A stretch of DNA of 35,466 nt from an uncultured Oscillospiraceae bacterium (GCA_904397845.1 CAJFOX010000020.1:1-35466); one strand, 5' to 3'. Counted from the stretch's first letter, positions 1 to 8,221 are shown. The notes: a model not told the origin generated them from the letters alone. A program made the numbers and translations.

Positions 1-41
1 ACCATCAGAACAGACAGAACCAAAGCAAGTACTTTTTTCAT
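1..41 (-). CDS. Start of an exported protein or lipoprotein (partial)
   Basis: Only the first 13 codons lie inside the window; the gene continues to the left. The reverse strand reads MKKVLALVLSVLMV, a typical signal-peptide start with two lysines followed by a hydrophobic core. An AGGAGG ribosome site lies at 53-58, about 11 bases before the ATG, and a good promoter at 138-166 drives it. The identity cannot be told from so few residues. Such starts are common in solute-binding lipoproteins, but no lipobox is visible here. Confidence 0.75.
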   Translation of the reverse strand, partial: MKKVLALVLSVLM

Positions 42-137
42 GGTAATGTTTCCTCCTAAATATATTCAGCATCCGCCCCCGCCTCCCAAGCAACTCTCCC
101 TTACCTGGTAACGAAGGTTTTCCGGATCTGTAACCAT

Positions 138-166
138 ACTATAACACAACAAAATCATTTTGTAAA
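138..166 (-). promoter_or_regulatory. Sigma-A promoter of the leftward exported-protein gene
   Basis: On the reverse strand TTTACA (161-166) and TATAGT (138-143) are separated by exactly 17 bases. The predicted transcript starts near 131, giving a leader of about 90 nt before the ATG at 41. No obvious riboswitch fold was recognised in that leader. Confidence 0.75.
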
Positions 167-208
167 TACTTTGTAATCATTTTTTTTTAAATTTTTTATT
201 TCTTTCTT

Positions 209-260
209 TTTCCAGCTGAAAACGGCTTTCCTGGCGGCCGATTCGGCCAGCGGCTGGAAA
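209..260. repeat. Nested inverted repeat in the divergent intergenic region
   Basis: TTTCCAGC (209-216) pairs with GCTGGAAA (253-260), and inside it CTGGC (231-235) pairs with GCCAG (246-250). It lies between the leftward promoter at 138-166 and the rightward promoter at 455-483, so neither would transcribe it. A T-rich tract (about 180-211) flanks one side. The rest of the 505-base gap between 42 and 547 shows no coding region that I can support. Confidence 0.5.
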
Positions 261-454
261 TCTGCCTTTCGTATAGCACGATGCGGAAAATTTATGCAAC
301 CGGATTCGGCGCGGCAGAGGAGCCAGGGACAGAGAGAATGCACCAAAAAGGGGAAAGCGGCTTATAATGGAACAGGCAGTGCCGGAATTTATACTTTTCT
401 CTGTCACAACCAGACTTTTTCTTTTGAAATCTCCCTGTTTTCGGCACACCTTTC

Positions 455-483
455 TTGAAACAGGAGACCGGATAGGCTATAAT
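455..483 (+). promoter_or_regulatory. Sigma-A promoter of the nifS-thiI unit
   Basis: TTGAAA (455-460) and TATAAT (478-483) are separated by 17 bases. Transcription would start near 490, which argues against the in-frame ATG at 494 as the start of the next gene and for the ATG at 548. Confidence 0.8.
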
Positions 484-547
484 AAAAAAGAATATGGGAA
501 GATCCGGCCCTGTTTTTGGCAAACCCTTGAAAAACGGAGATGAAATT

Positions 548-1708
548 ATGAGAGAGATCTATCTGGATAACAGCGCTACTACGCGGGTAGCGGAGCCGGC
601 GGCCCAGGCGGTGTATGAAATGCTGGTTCACTGTTATGGCAATCCCTCCTCGCTGCACCGCAAGGGACTGGAAGCGGAGAACCGGATCACGGCGGCAAGG
701 GAGTCGCTGGCAAATCTTTTGGACTGCGACCCGGCACAGATCACCTTTACCTCCGGCGGAACCGAGGCCAATAATCTGGCTTTGCTGGGCGTGGCGGAGG
801 CCCGGGTCCGGAAGGGAAAACGGATTGTGACCACGGCGTTTGAGCATTCTTCGGTGGATGCGGCCGCCGACCGGCTGGAACAGCTGGGCTGGGAGGTCGT
901 CCGGGTGAAACCGGATGTCGCGGGCCATATCGATGCGAAGAAGGTTGTCGCGGCGGTAGACAGCTCAACTGTTCTGGTGTCCTGCATGTGCGTCAACAAC
1001 GAGGTGGGAACGATCCTGCCGATTGGGCAGATTGTCAAAGGGATCCGGCGCAGAAACCCTGGGACGCTCATCCATTGCGACTGCGTGCAGGCGCTGGGCA
1101 AGATGCCGCTTTCCATGCGGCGGATGGATTTGGATTTGGCGACAGTCAGCGCTCATAAAATCTATGGGCCGAAAGGGTCAGGCGCTTTGTATGTGCGCCG
1201 CGGCGTGCGGGTGCTGCCGCGCCAGTTAGGCGGCAGTCAGGAGAAAAAGCTGCGTCCGGGAACGGAGGCGGCGGCGCTGATCGTGGGATTTGGCACTGCG
1301 GCAGCGCTGGCGCGCGAACACCTGGAGGCGGACGCCCGAAGGATCGCTGACCTGAACCAGGAGCTGCGCTGCCGGCTGCTCGCCATGCCGCAGGTGGTAA
1401 TCAACTCCCCGGCGGATGCGCTGCCGGCGGTGCTCAACATCAGCGTGCCGGGCTACCGCTCGGAGACGATGATGCACTTTTTGGAGGAACGGGGCATTTC
1501 GGTGTCCAGCGGATCGGCCTGTTCCAAAGGGGCGAAAAGCCATGTGCTGTCTGCCATGGGTCTGGATCCGGCGCTGATTGACAGTGCGCTGCGAGTAAGC
1601 TTTGGGCGGTATAATACCAAAGAGGATGTGGAGGATTTCGTCCTGGCGCTGCGGGAGGGGATCTGCACGCTGGCCCATCGCGAACGGCCGAAATCGGCTT
1701 TTATATAA
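548..1708 (+). CDS. nifS: Cysteine desulfurase, NifS/IscS family
   Basis: A 386-residue PLP enzyme that takes sulfur from L-cysteine, forming alanine and an enzyme persulfide. The N-terminal MREIYLDNSATT is the family signature. The PLP lysine is K204 in SAHKIYGPKG, and the persulfide cysteine is C325 in SSGSACSKG. The length is normal for the family. The ATG at 548 is preceded by a GGAG-type ribosome site; an upstream in-frame ATG at 494 would sit almost at the transcription start and has no ribosome site. It is followed after 23 bases by thiI, the same pairing as nifZ/thiI in Bacillus subtilis, so its likely acceptor is ThiI for 4-thiouridine in tRNA, rather than a general Fe-S scaffold. 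No iscU or sufU gene is next to it. Confidence 0.93.
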   Translation: MREIYLDNSATTRVAEPAAQAVYEMLVHCYGNPSSLHRKGLEAENRITAARESLANLLDCDPAQITFTSGGTEANNLALLGVAEARVRKGKRIVTTAFEHSSVDAAADRLEQLGWEVVRVKPDVAGHIDAKKVVAAVDSSTVLVSCMCVNNEVGTILPIGQIVKGIRRRNPGTLIHCDCVQALGKMPLSMRRMDLDLATVSAHKIYGPKGSGALYVRRGVRVLPRQLGGSQEKKLRPGTEAAALIVGFGTAAALAREHLEADARRIADLNQELRCRLLAMPQVVINSPADALPAVLNISVPGYRSETMMHFLEERGISVSSGSACSKGAKSHVLSAMGLDPALIDSALRVSFGRYNTKEDVEDFVLALREGICTLAHRERPKSAFI

Positions 1709-1731
1709 TAAGGTATATAAGGAGCATCAGG

Positions 1732-2904
1732 ATGAAGGAAATCATACTGATTAAAACGGGAGAGATTGCGCTGAAGGGGCTGAATAAGTCCTCCTTTGAA
1801 GATGTGCTGGTGAAAAATATAAAGTGGCGGCTGCACAGCCTGGGACCGTTTAAGTTCCGAAAGGCGCAGTCCACGATCTACTGTGAGCCCCAATCGGATG
1901 ACATGGATCTGGACGAAGCTTGCCGCAGGGTGTCCCATGTATTCGGCATCGCGGCGTTCAGCCGGGCGCGGGTAGCCGCCAAGGATTTTGAGGATATCTG
2001 CGCCCAGGCGCTGGACTTTTTGGGCGAGGAGCTGGAGTATGCAGATACTTTTAAGGTGGAGGCAAAGCGGGCGGATAAATCTTTCCCCATGAAGTCTCCG
2101 GAAATCTGCCGGGAATTAGGCGGCCGGATTTTGGAGCAATACCATCACCTGAAGGTGGATGTAGAACAGCCGGATGTGCTGGTGATGGTGGAGATCCGGG
2201 AAACAGCGGCCTATATCCACGGCAAGCAGCTGCCGGGCGCGGGCGGCATCCCGATCGGCACTTCCGGAAAGGCAGCGATACTGATTTCCGGCGGCATTGA
2301 CAGCCCAGTGGCTGGATATATGATGGCCAAGCGGGGACTGGAACTCACCGGTGTGCATTTTGCAAGCCCCCCCTACACCAGTGAGAGAGCAAAGCAGAAG
2401 GTCATTGCCCTGATGGAGAAAATGGCCGAATACTGCGGCAGGATGAAGCTTTTTGTAGTGCCGTTTACCGAAATCCAGGAGCAGATCCGAGACAGGTGTC
2501 CGGAGGAGTTGTTTACGATCATCATGCGGCGGTTTATGATGCGCATCGCCGACCAGTTAGCCCGGAAGCAGGACTGCGGGGCATTGATTACCGGCGAGAG
2601 CGTAGGGCAGGTGGCCAGCCAAACGGTGAAAGCCATCGCCTGCACGGATATCGTTACCGACCTGCCGGTGTTCCGGCCGGTGATTGGAATGGACAAGCGG
2701 GAGATTATTGCCATCGCCAATGAGATCGACACCTTTGAAACGTCAATTCTTCCGTACGAGGACTGCTGCACGGTGTTTACACCCAAACATCCCCGCACCC
2801 GGCCGCGCTTGGACCTGGTAGAGGCGGCGGAGCAGACGCTGGATGTGGACGGGCTGATCGCCGGAGCGGTTGCAGGAATAGAACTGGTCGAGATAAAAAG
2901 ATAA
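1732..2904 (+). CDS. thiI: tRNA 4-thiouridine synthetase ThiI (short form)
   Basis: A 390-residue cytoplasmic enzyme that adenylates U8 of tRNA and inserts sulfur; in some bacteria it also supplies sulfur for the thiazole of thiamine. It has an N-terminal ferredoxin-like and THUMP region (about residues 1-165) and then the PP-loop ATP pyrophosphatase motif SGGIDSPVAGY beginning at S186. The protein ends soon after EDCCTVFTPKHP and lacks the C-terminal rhodanese domain of E. coli ThiI (482 residues), like the B. subtilis form of about 400 residues. That fits direct sulfur transfer from the desulfurase encoded immediately upstream. The ATG is preceded by AAGGAG at a good distance. It is probably co-transcribed with the genes on both sides. 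Confidence 0.95.
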   Translation: MKEIILIKTGEIALKGLNKSSFEDVLVKNIKWRLHSLGPFKFRKAQSTIYCEPQSDDMDLDEACRRVSHVFGIAAFSRARVAAKDFEDICAQALDFLGEELEYADTFKVEAKRADKSFPMKSPEICRELGGRILEQYHHLKVDVEQPDVLVMVEIRETAAYIHGKQLPGAGGIPIGTSGKAAILISGGIDSPVAGYMMAKRGLELTGVHFASPPYTSERAKQKVIALMEKMAEYCGRMKLFVVPFTEIQEQIRDRCPEELFTIIMRRFMMRIADQLARKQDCGALITGESVGQVASQTVKAIACTDIVTDLPVFRPVIGMDKREIIAIANEIDTFETSILPYEDCCTVFTPKHPRTRPRLDLVEAAEQTLDVDGLIAGAVAGIELVEIKR

Positions 2905-2938
2905 GGCCGGTTGATGGGAAAAGGGAGGAAAATGTGGG

Positions 2939-5900
2939 ATGAAACTGGATATCATTTTTGCCGGTGCAGCCAGGGACGAACAGCAGGAGGGCCTGCTGCT
3001 GGATCTGCTGGCTCCGCTGGGGATTGACAAACACACGGTGACCGAAGCGAAATCGGATCGAAAAACGATGGAGGGCGCGCTGGTTGCGGCTTTGCGCCGC
3101 AGCGATGTGGTGCTTTTGATTGGCGGCTTAGGCAGCGGCCGGACGGATTTCACAACATCTTTGCTGTGCGAAGGACTGGGGCTTCGGGAGGAGATTTGTC
3201 CCGCGGCACTGGGGCAGATGAAAAAACGATACAAGATAGAAGAAGAGGCTTTATCCAAAGAAGATCTTCTAAAGGTGAAGATCCCGGCAGGCGCCCATCC
3301 GTTTTTAAACCGCTGGGGGGATTGCCCCGGCTATGCGCTGGTGGCGGAAGATCAGTGTATTGCCGCATTGCCTGACGGCGTGGCAGAATTGGCCTCTATG
3401 GCGGAAGAAAGGCTTCTGCCTTATCTGCAGAGGGTTTTTTCGGATCATTCTCAGCCTGTTGAGGGAGGGGCTTTTGGTATTTCGCAGGAGCAGGCGGATC
3501 ACAAGCTGGATCCGGCCAGAGAACTGGCGAAGGTTGTGGTAAAAAAAGAGGGGCTGGGCCTCCTGATCCGGATTTTGCCGGAGGGGGAGAAAAATAATAC
3601 CGAGACCGCCGCGGGGTTGGTAAAAAGCGCACTGGAGGGCTGCTTCTTCCCGGGGGCCAGATCGGTGGCGGCCGCCTTTTCCGCCGCGGCCGTGCAGGCG
3701 GAAATTACCGTCGCTGCAGCGGAAAAAGAAGGGCAGAACGAGATCTGCCGGCTGTTGGGACAGGCCTCCAGCGCGGGACAGGAAATTCCGCGCATGGAAG
3801 TGGGCAGGAAAGGCGCGAAAACCATTGGGATCCCAAAACGGGTTTTGAAAAAACACAAAGGGGTTTCCGCACCCTTGGCAGTACATATGGCCCGCAGCGC
3901 TCGCGAACGTTTCGGCACAGTGATTGGTGTGGGCCTGACTGGGTTTCGATCCGCCAGCCGGCATAGCGACATCGCCTATGCCGCGCTGTGTGACCGTGAC
4001 AAAGCGTGGGTGGCGCGCATCTCGGTGCCGGAGGAGCGGCTAAATTTTGACGTGGAATTGGCGGCAACAGCGGCGCTGGATATGGCCCGCCGGTATGCGG
4101 ATGCGGACACCTCTTTCCTGTCTGCCGGAGAGGATTTGCTGACGGCATTGTCCGGCAGGATCAGCAAAGAGCGGGTCTGTACCTTTGCTCCTGACGGAAC
4201 CGCGGTTTGGCGTTTATCGGGAGAGGCGGCGCCAGTCGAGGGGAAAGCGGGAAAAAGCCGCCGGGAAAAAGCGCCGGCCCGGCCGTTGGCGGCGGTGGGA
4301 AAGGTGGCGCTGGGGCTGATTTTATCGGCAATACTGTTGGCGGCCGGCGCCGTAGGATCCTTTTACTGGCAGGCTTACCGCTCTGGGCAGCTGCGCACCG
4401 CTATGCTGAGCCTGTACCAGTCTGGCGGTGGCGCGGTGCCGGACGGGTATCCAGAGGGATATGACCCGCAGTTTACGCTGCTGTGGGAACAGAATCAGGA
4501 TGTCGTCGGCTGGCTGAGCGTGCCGGACACTGATTTCTCTTTCCCGGTAGTGCAGGGCAAGGACAATACTTTTTACTCCCTTCGGAATTTCAAAAAAGAG
4601 CTCAGTTTATATGGGACAACCTTTTTAAACGCACCGGCCAGCCTGCGCGAGGATACCAACGTCACGTTGTATGGCAACCGCATGGAGGATGGGCAGATGT
4701 TTGCCAAGCTGGAGAATTACCGAAAGCTTACTTATTACAGGGAACACCCGATCCTTTCCTTTGATACAGTTTACGGTGGTGGCAATTATAAAGTCTGTGC
4801 GGTATTCGTAGTGGATCCGGAGGAGGAAAGCTGTTTTGACTATGAGAATTTTCAAAATCCTGAGGATTCGGACCAGTGGGAAGCGCTGATTGAGGAAATG
4901 GAAGCCCGCAGTCTGATTTGCACGCCGGTGGATATCCGGGAGGGAGATAAACTGTTGACCTTATCGACGGAGGCGGAGGATTTTGACGGCGCGCGCCTGA
5001 TTGTAATGGCCCGCCAGACTCGCAGCGGCGAAGTCAAAGCAGTAGATACGGATCGGGCGGTTTATAATGCAGAGCCGCTTCTCCCGGAGCAGATGAGACA
5101 GGATGAGGGCGACGTTCCTGCGCCGGGACGGGAAGACAACCGGCCTGAGCTGGAAAGCGAAGCGGAATCCTTTGTTAGTTCCCAGTCATCTGGCGGCGGT
5201 GAAGCCGGTTTTTCGGGGAATGATTCGCTTGGGGAAGAGGAAAACGTCTCCTCCGGCCAGGATGCCATTTCTTCTACCGGCAGCCAGCCTTCGGCTTCCA
5301 GCCAGATCAGCATTCCGTCGTCATCTTCCGTGCCGCCAGCAAGTTCCAGCGCGGCGGCTTCTGAATCGGATCCTCCGGAGGTAGGAGTGGACGAATCAAC
5401 CTTGTCTGAGGCTTCCTCTGCTTCTTCGCAGGAGGGCCAAGGTGCGCCGAGCAGGCCGTCTGGCGGTGAGTCTTCCGGCTCATCCAGCTCTGACAGCACT
5501 GGGAATTCCGGTGGGAACGGAGGCTCTTCTACAACAGGAGAAGGGGAAACCTTCCGGGTTAACGGGAGAGACTATGACGCTTATGACGCTGTATGCCGGG
5601 TCGTGGCGGCAGAGATTGGCAACGGCAATTACGAGTCGATCAAAGCCCAAGCGGTGGCTACTTATACGCTGCTATATAAGCGCAATCAAAACGGGAATTA
5701 TCCCACCGGTTTGAGCATGGGAACCCCTTCTAGTACGGTCAAGCAGGCGGTGAAAGAGGTTTGGGGCCAGGCGCTTTACGCCGGCGGTCGCCTGATGGAT
5801 GTATTCTACTTCTCTATTTCCGCGGGGAAAACCAATGAACCGGAGGAAGTATGGGGATCCTCAGTAGCGGGCTATGGATCGGTAGACAGTTCCTGGGATG

Positions 5901-6331
5901 AGAATGTTTCCGGGGTATTCCAGCAGTCGGTGAGCATCAGCAAGGAAAAGGTGATCGACCGGGTGTGGGAATATCTGGGCATTGATCTGAGCGAGGTGCC
6001 GGTGGAGGACTGGTTTACAGTGGAGTCCTATACCAGCGGAGGCTATAATGATGAAATGACGGTGGGCGGTTACAGCACCGTGCAGAAAAGCGGCAGCTCT
6101 GCCTTCCGTACCGGCGCGGCAATCACTGGGCGTATTTTGCGAGAGAATGTGCTGAACCTGCGTTCGGCTTGCTTTACCTGGGAAGAGAGAGGCGACAGTA
6201 TTGTCTTTACCACAAAAGGCTATGGCCACGGCGTGGGCATGAGCCAGTGGGGAGCCATTGAGATGGCCAAGCAGGGCTACAGCTATGTGGAAATCCTGGA
6301 GCATTATTATCCTGGCGCCAGCATAAAATAA
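2939..6331 (+). CDS. CinA-like / pseudo-sortase B / SpoIID fusion membrane protein
   Basis: One uninterrupted 1130-codon frame. Residues 1-165 resemble the MoCF domain of CinA, with GGLGSGRTD at 62-70 where CinA has GGLGPTxDD. Residues about 225-415 resemble the CinA C-terminal (PncC) domain, but its AESCTGG motif cannot be found. One membrane helix lies near 454-478. Residues about 514-700 match class B sortase (VVQGKDNTFY, LYGNRMEDG, LLTLSTEAEDFDGARLIV), yet the catalytic His is N580 and the catalytic Cys is E678; only R686 remains. A Ser/Glu-rich spacer follows (about 705-870), then a SpoIID/LytB domain (about 875-1130) keeping E892 in VVAAEIGNG and GHGVGMSQWG around H1097. By topology the CinA part is cytoplasmic and the rest outside. 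SpoIID proteins cleave peptidoglycan glycan strands; the function of this fusion is unknown. GGGAGG precedes the ATG; it lies 34 bases after thiI. Confidence 0.85.
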   Translation: MKLDIIFAGAARDEQQEGLLLDLLAPLGIDKHTVTEAKSDRKTMEGALVAALRRSDVVLLIGGLGSGRTDFTTSLLCEGLGLREEICPAALGQMKKRYKIEEEALSKEDLLKVKIPAGAHPFLNRWGDCPGYALVAEDQCIAALPDGVAELASMAEERLLPYLQRVFSDHSQPVEGGAFGISQEQADHKLDPARELAKVVVKKEGLGLLIRILPEGEKNNTETAAGLVKSALEGCFFPGARSVAAAFSAAAVQAEITVAAAEKEGQNEICRLLGQASSAGQEIPRMEVGRKGAKTIGIPKRVLKKHKGVSAPLAVHMARSARERFGTVIGVGLTGFRSASRHSDIAYAALCDRDKAWVARISVPEERLNFDVELAATAALDMARRYADADTSFLSAGEDLLTALSGRISKERVCTFAPDGTAVWRLSGEAAPVEGKAGKSRREKAPARPLAAVGKVALGLILSAILLAAGAVGSFYWQAYRSGQLRTAMLSLYQSGGGAVPDGYPEGYDPQFTLLWEQNQDVVGWLSVPDTDFSFPVVQGKDNTFYSLRNFKKELSLYGTTFLNAPASLREDTNVTLYGNRMEDGQMFAKLENYRKLTYYREHPILSFDTVYGGGNYKVCAVFVVDPEEESCFDYENFQNPEDSDQWEALIEEMEARSLICTPVDIREGDKLLTLSTEAEDFDGARLIVMARQTRSGEVKAVDTDRAVYNAEPLLPEQMRQDEGDVPAPGREDNRPELESEAESFVSSQSSGGGEAGFSGNDSLGEEENVSSGQDAISSTGSQPSASSQISIPSSSSVPPASSSAAASESDPPEVGVDESTLSEASSASSQEGQGAPSRPSGGESSGSSSSDSTGNSGGNGGSSTTGEGETFRVNGRDYDAYDAVCRVVAAEIGNGNYESIKAQAVATYTLLYKRNQNGNYPTGLSMGTPSSTVKQAVKEVWGQALYAGGRLMDVFYFSISAGKTNEPEEVWGSSVAGYGSVDSSWDENVSGVFQQSVSISKEKVIDRVWEYLGIDLSEVPVEDWFTVESYTSGGYNDEMTVGGYSTVQKSGSSAFRTGAAITGRILRENVLNLRSACFTWEERGDSIVFTTKGYGHGVGMSQWGAIEMAKQGYSYVEILEHYYPGASIK

Positions 6332-6338
6332 AGGAGAT

Positions 6339-6385
6339 GCAAAACCGGGCTTTGTGGCAGATTTGCCATGAAGCTCGGTTTTTGC
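6339..6385 (+). terminator. Rho-independent terminator after the fusion gene
   Basis: Starting 7 bases after the stop codon, GCAAAACCGGGCTT pairs imperfectly with AAGCTCGGTTTTTGC, extended by TGGCA/TGCCA inside the loop. It is followed by a T-rich run, and it separates the nifS-thiI-fusion unit from the heat-shock operon. Confidence 0.75.
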
Positions 6386-6455
6386 AGTTTTTTCGGCCGT
6401 TTTGGAAAAAGAAAAGAAATTTTTATGAAAAAAAGTAAATAATTTATGAAGGGTA

Positions 6456-6484
6456 TTGACATACGGGAAAATAAGTGATAAATT
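6456..6484 (+). promoter_or_regulatory. Sigma-A promoter of the hrcA-grpE-dnaK-dnaJ operon
   Basis: TTGACA (6456-6461, perfect) and TAAATT (6479-6484) are 17 bases apart. The CIRCE operator begins 4 bases after the -10 box, so bound HrcA would cover the transcription start. Confidence 0.85.
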
Positions 6485-6488
6485 ATCC

Positions 6489-6515
6489 TTAGCACTCGAT
6501 GAGTAAGAGTGCTAA
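6489..6515 (+). promoter_or_regulatory. CIRCE operator (HrcA binding site)
   Basis: TTAGCACTC, nine bases, GAGTGCTAA: both arms match the consensus exactly. HrcA, encoded by the first gene of the operon, binds this element and represses the operon until heat stress diverts GroEL, the known scheme in Firmicutes. It lies 27 bases before the hrcA ATG. Confidence 0.98.
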
Positions 6516-6541
6516 CAACAAAAGAAAGAAGGAAACCGGAT

Positions 6542-7579
6542 ATGGAGTTGGATCGGAGGAAAATGAAGATCCTCAGCGCCATTGTGAGCGAGTATATCCG
6601 GACCGGCGAACCGGTAGGCTCCAAACGGGTGGCCCAGCTTTTGGATACGCAGGTCTCCCCGGCTACCTGCCGGCACGAAATGTCCCTGTTGTTTGACCTG
6701 GGGCTGCTGGAGCAGCCACATACGTCGGCGGGGAGGATTCCGTCCCATCTGGGGTTTCGGGTCTATCTTGATAAGCTTTTGACCTGCACCCCATTGACTG
6801 ATGTGGAAAAGGATGAGATCGACGCGTTATTTAACATTCATAACCCCGATCCGGACCGCCTGCTGGAAGATGCTGCTGAGGCGCTGGCCCGCTTTACTGG
6901 TTGTGCGACCATTTCGGCCACCCGGCCGCCGCGGCATGTGACAGTACGGCGGATTGAGCTGATTCCGTTAGGAGCCCATGTGGTCATGATCGTGGTGGTG
7001 GCCTCCAATGGGGTGATCAAAAACAAGGCTTATCGGTTGGATATGGTCTGTACGCCGGAGATTCTGGATTTTTTCAACAAATTTGCCAACGACCGATTTG
7101 CGGACCGGTCCATTGATGAAATTTCCACCGGATATCTTCATTCGGTAGCGGTGGCGCTGGGAGAGTATTCTCGTGTGTTTACCCCCCTTTTGGCAGGCAT
7201 CTTTGAACTTTGCCGCCAAATCCGGGACGGACAGTTTTATACCCAGGGCAGCACCAATTTGCTGGGGTATCCAGAATTTCACAATTCCGCTTATGATCTG
7301 CTGACACTGCTGGAAAACCGGACTCTTTTACAGGATGCGCTGGAGGGACCGGAGAACCAAACGTTGAATATCAAAATTGGCAAGGAGAACCATCTGGCAC
7401 AGCTGGAAAATTCTACAGTGCTGGTGGCCAGATATAATGTGGGGCAGGACAATAGCGGTGTGATCGGCGTGATTGGGCCTGTGCGAATGGACTATTCCAG
7501 GCTCATCCCACACTTGGAGTATTTTGCAAAAACCCTGGGAGATCTGTTGTCTGACACCATGAACCCCGCGCAAGAGTAA
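6542..7579 (+). CDS. hrcA: Heat-inducible transcription repressor HrcA
   Basis: A 345-residue repressor, normal family length. The N-terminal winged helix (MELDRRKMKILSAIVSEYI, then TGEPVGSKRVA and SPATCRHEMSLL) is followed by the GAF-like HrcA domain with TSAGRIPSHLGFRVYLD and, near the end, VIGVIGPVRMDYSRLIPHLEY. It binds the CIRCE element just upstream, so the operon is autoregulated. I chose the ATG at 6542, preceded by AAGGAA. The longer in-frame alternative starts at a GTG inside the CIRCE arm and would add 11 residues with no family match. It starts the chaperone operon; grpE follows after 24 bases. Confidence 0.97.
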   Translation: MELDRRKMKILSAIVSEYIRTGEPVGSKRVAQLLDTQVSPATCRHEMSLLFDLGLLEQPHTSAGRIPSHLGFRVYLDKLLTCTPLTDVEKDEIDALFNIHNPDPDRLLEDAAEALARFTGCATISATRPPRHVTVRRIELIPLGAHVVMIVVVASNGVIKNKAYRLDMVCTPEILDFFNKFANDRFADRSIDEISTGYLHSVAVALGEYSRVFTPLLAGIFELCRQIRDGQFYTQGSTNLLGYPEFHNSAYDLLTLLENRTLLQDALEGPENQTLNIKIGKENHLAQLENSTVLVARYNVGQDNSGVIGVIGPVRMDYSRLIPHLEYFAKTLGDLLSDTMNPAQE

Positions 7580-7603
7580 ACAAGGAAGAGAGGGACTCTG
7601 AAA

Positions 7604-8158
7604 TTGAACGACAAAAAGAACAAGGAAACACAGCAGCCACAGCAGGATGAGCCGCAGGTAAAAGAGGCCCCTCCAGAGGCGGAGGAAGAAAATTCACCTC
7701 AGGAGGATCCGGTAGAGGAGAAGCTGCGGCAAGCGGAGGAGCAGGTTCTGGCCTTAAATGATAAGCTTTTGCGGACACTGGCAGAGTATGACAACTTTCG
7801 CAAGCGTTCAGTAAAGGAAAAGGAAGCCATCTATCCGGAGGCGACAGCAGAAGCGATTTCCAAATTCCTGCCGGTTCTGGACAGCATGGAGCGGGCCGCG
7901 GGATTTGCCTGCAGTGATGAGGAATATAAAAAAGGTGTGGATATGATCATCCATTCGTTTTATGAAGCGCTTGCAGCCGCCGGCGCAGAGGAAATCTCCG
8001 CCGAAGTGGGAGCTCCTTTCGATCCGGCCCTGCATAATGCGGTGATGCACATAGAGGATGAGAATTTAGGAACAGGCGTAATCTCACAGGTATTCCAGAA
8101 GGGTTACCGCCTGGGTGACCGGATTATCCGTCATTCCATGGTTCAGGTGGCAAATTAG
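7604..8158 (+). CDS. grpE: Nucleotide exchange factor GrpE
   Basis: A 184-residue co-chaperone that releases ADP from DnaK. It has an acidic, Glu/Gln-rich N-terminal tail (about residues 1-45), a long coiled coil (VEEKLRQAEEQVLALNDKLLRTLAEYDNFRKRS) and the C-terminal beta domain (PFDPALHNAVM, GTGVISQVFQKGYRLGDRIIRHSMVQV). The start is TTG, since no ATG lies at the right place, with a purine-rich AGGAAGAGAGGG region upstream. It lies between hrcA and dnaK in the CIRCE-controlled operon. Confidence 0.97.
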   Translation: MNDKKNKETQQPQQDEPQVKEAPPEAEEENSPQEDPVEEKLRQAEEQVLALNDKLLRTLAEYDNFRKRSVKEKEAIYPEATAEAISKFLPVLDSMERAAGFACSDEEYKKGVDMIIHSFYEALAAAGAEEISAEVGAPFDPALHNAVMHIEDENLGTGVISQVFQKGYRLGDRIIRHSMVQVAN

Positions 8159-8221
8159 CGCAAGCAATTTATAAAATAAAAATAGATGAGGGAACAGGCG
8201 CTTGCGGGCGCCGCACTTTAA

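Noticed and set aside
494-547. An upstream ATG at 494 would extend the cysteine desulfurase by 18 residues.
   Set aside because: It lies almost at the predicted transcription start, has no ribosome site, and the extra residues do not match the family; the ATG at 548 does.
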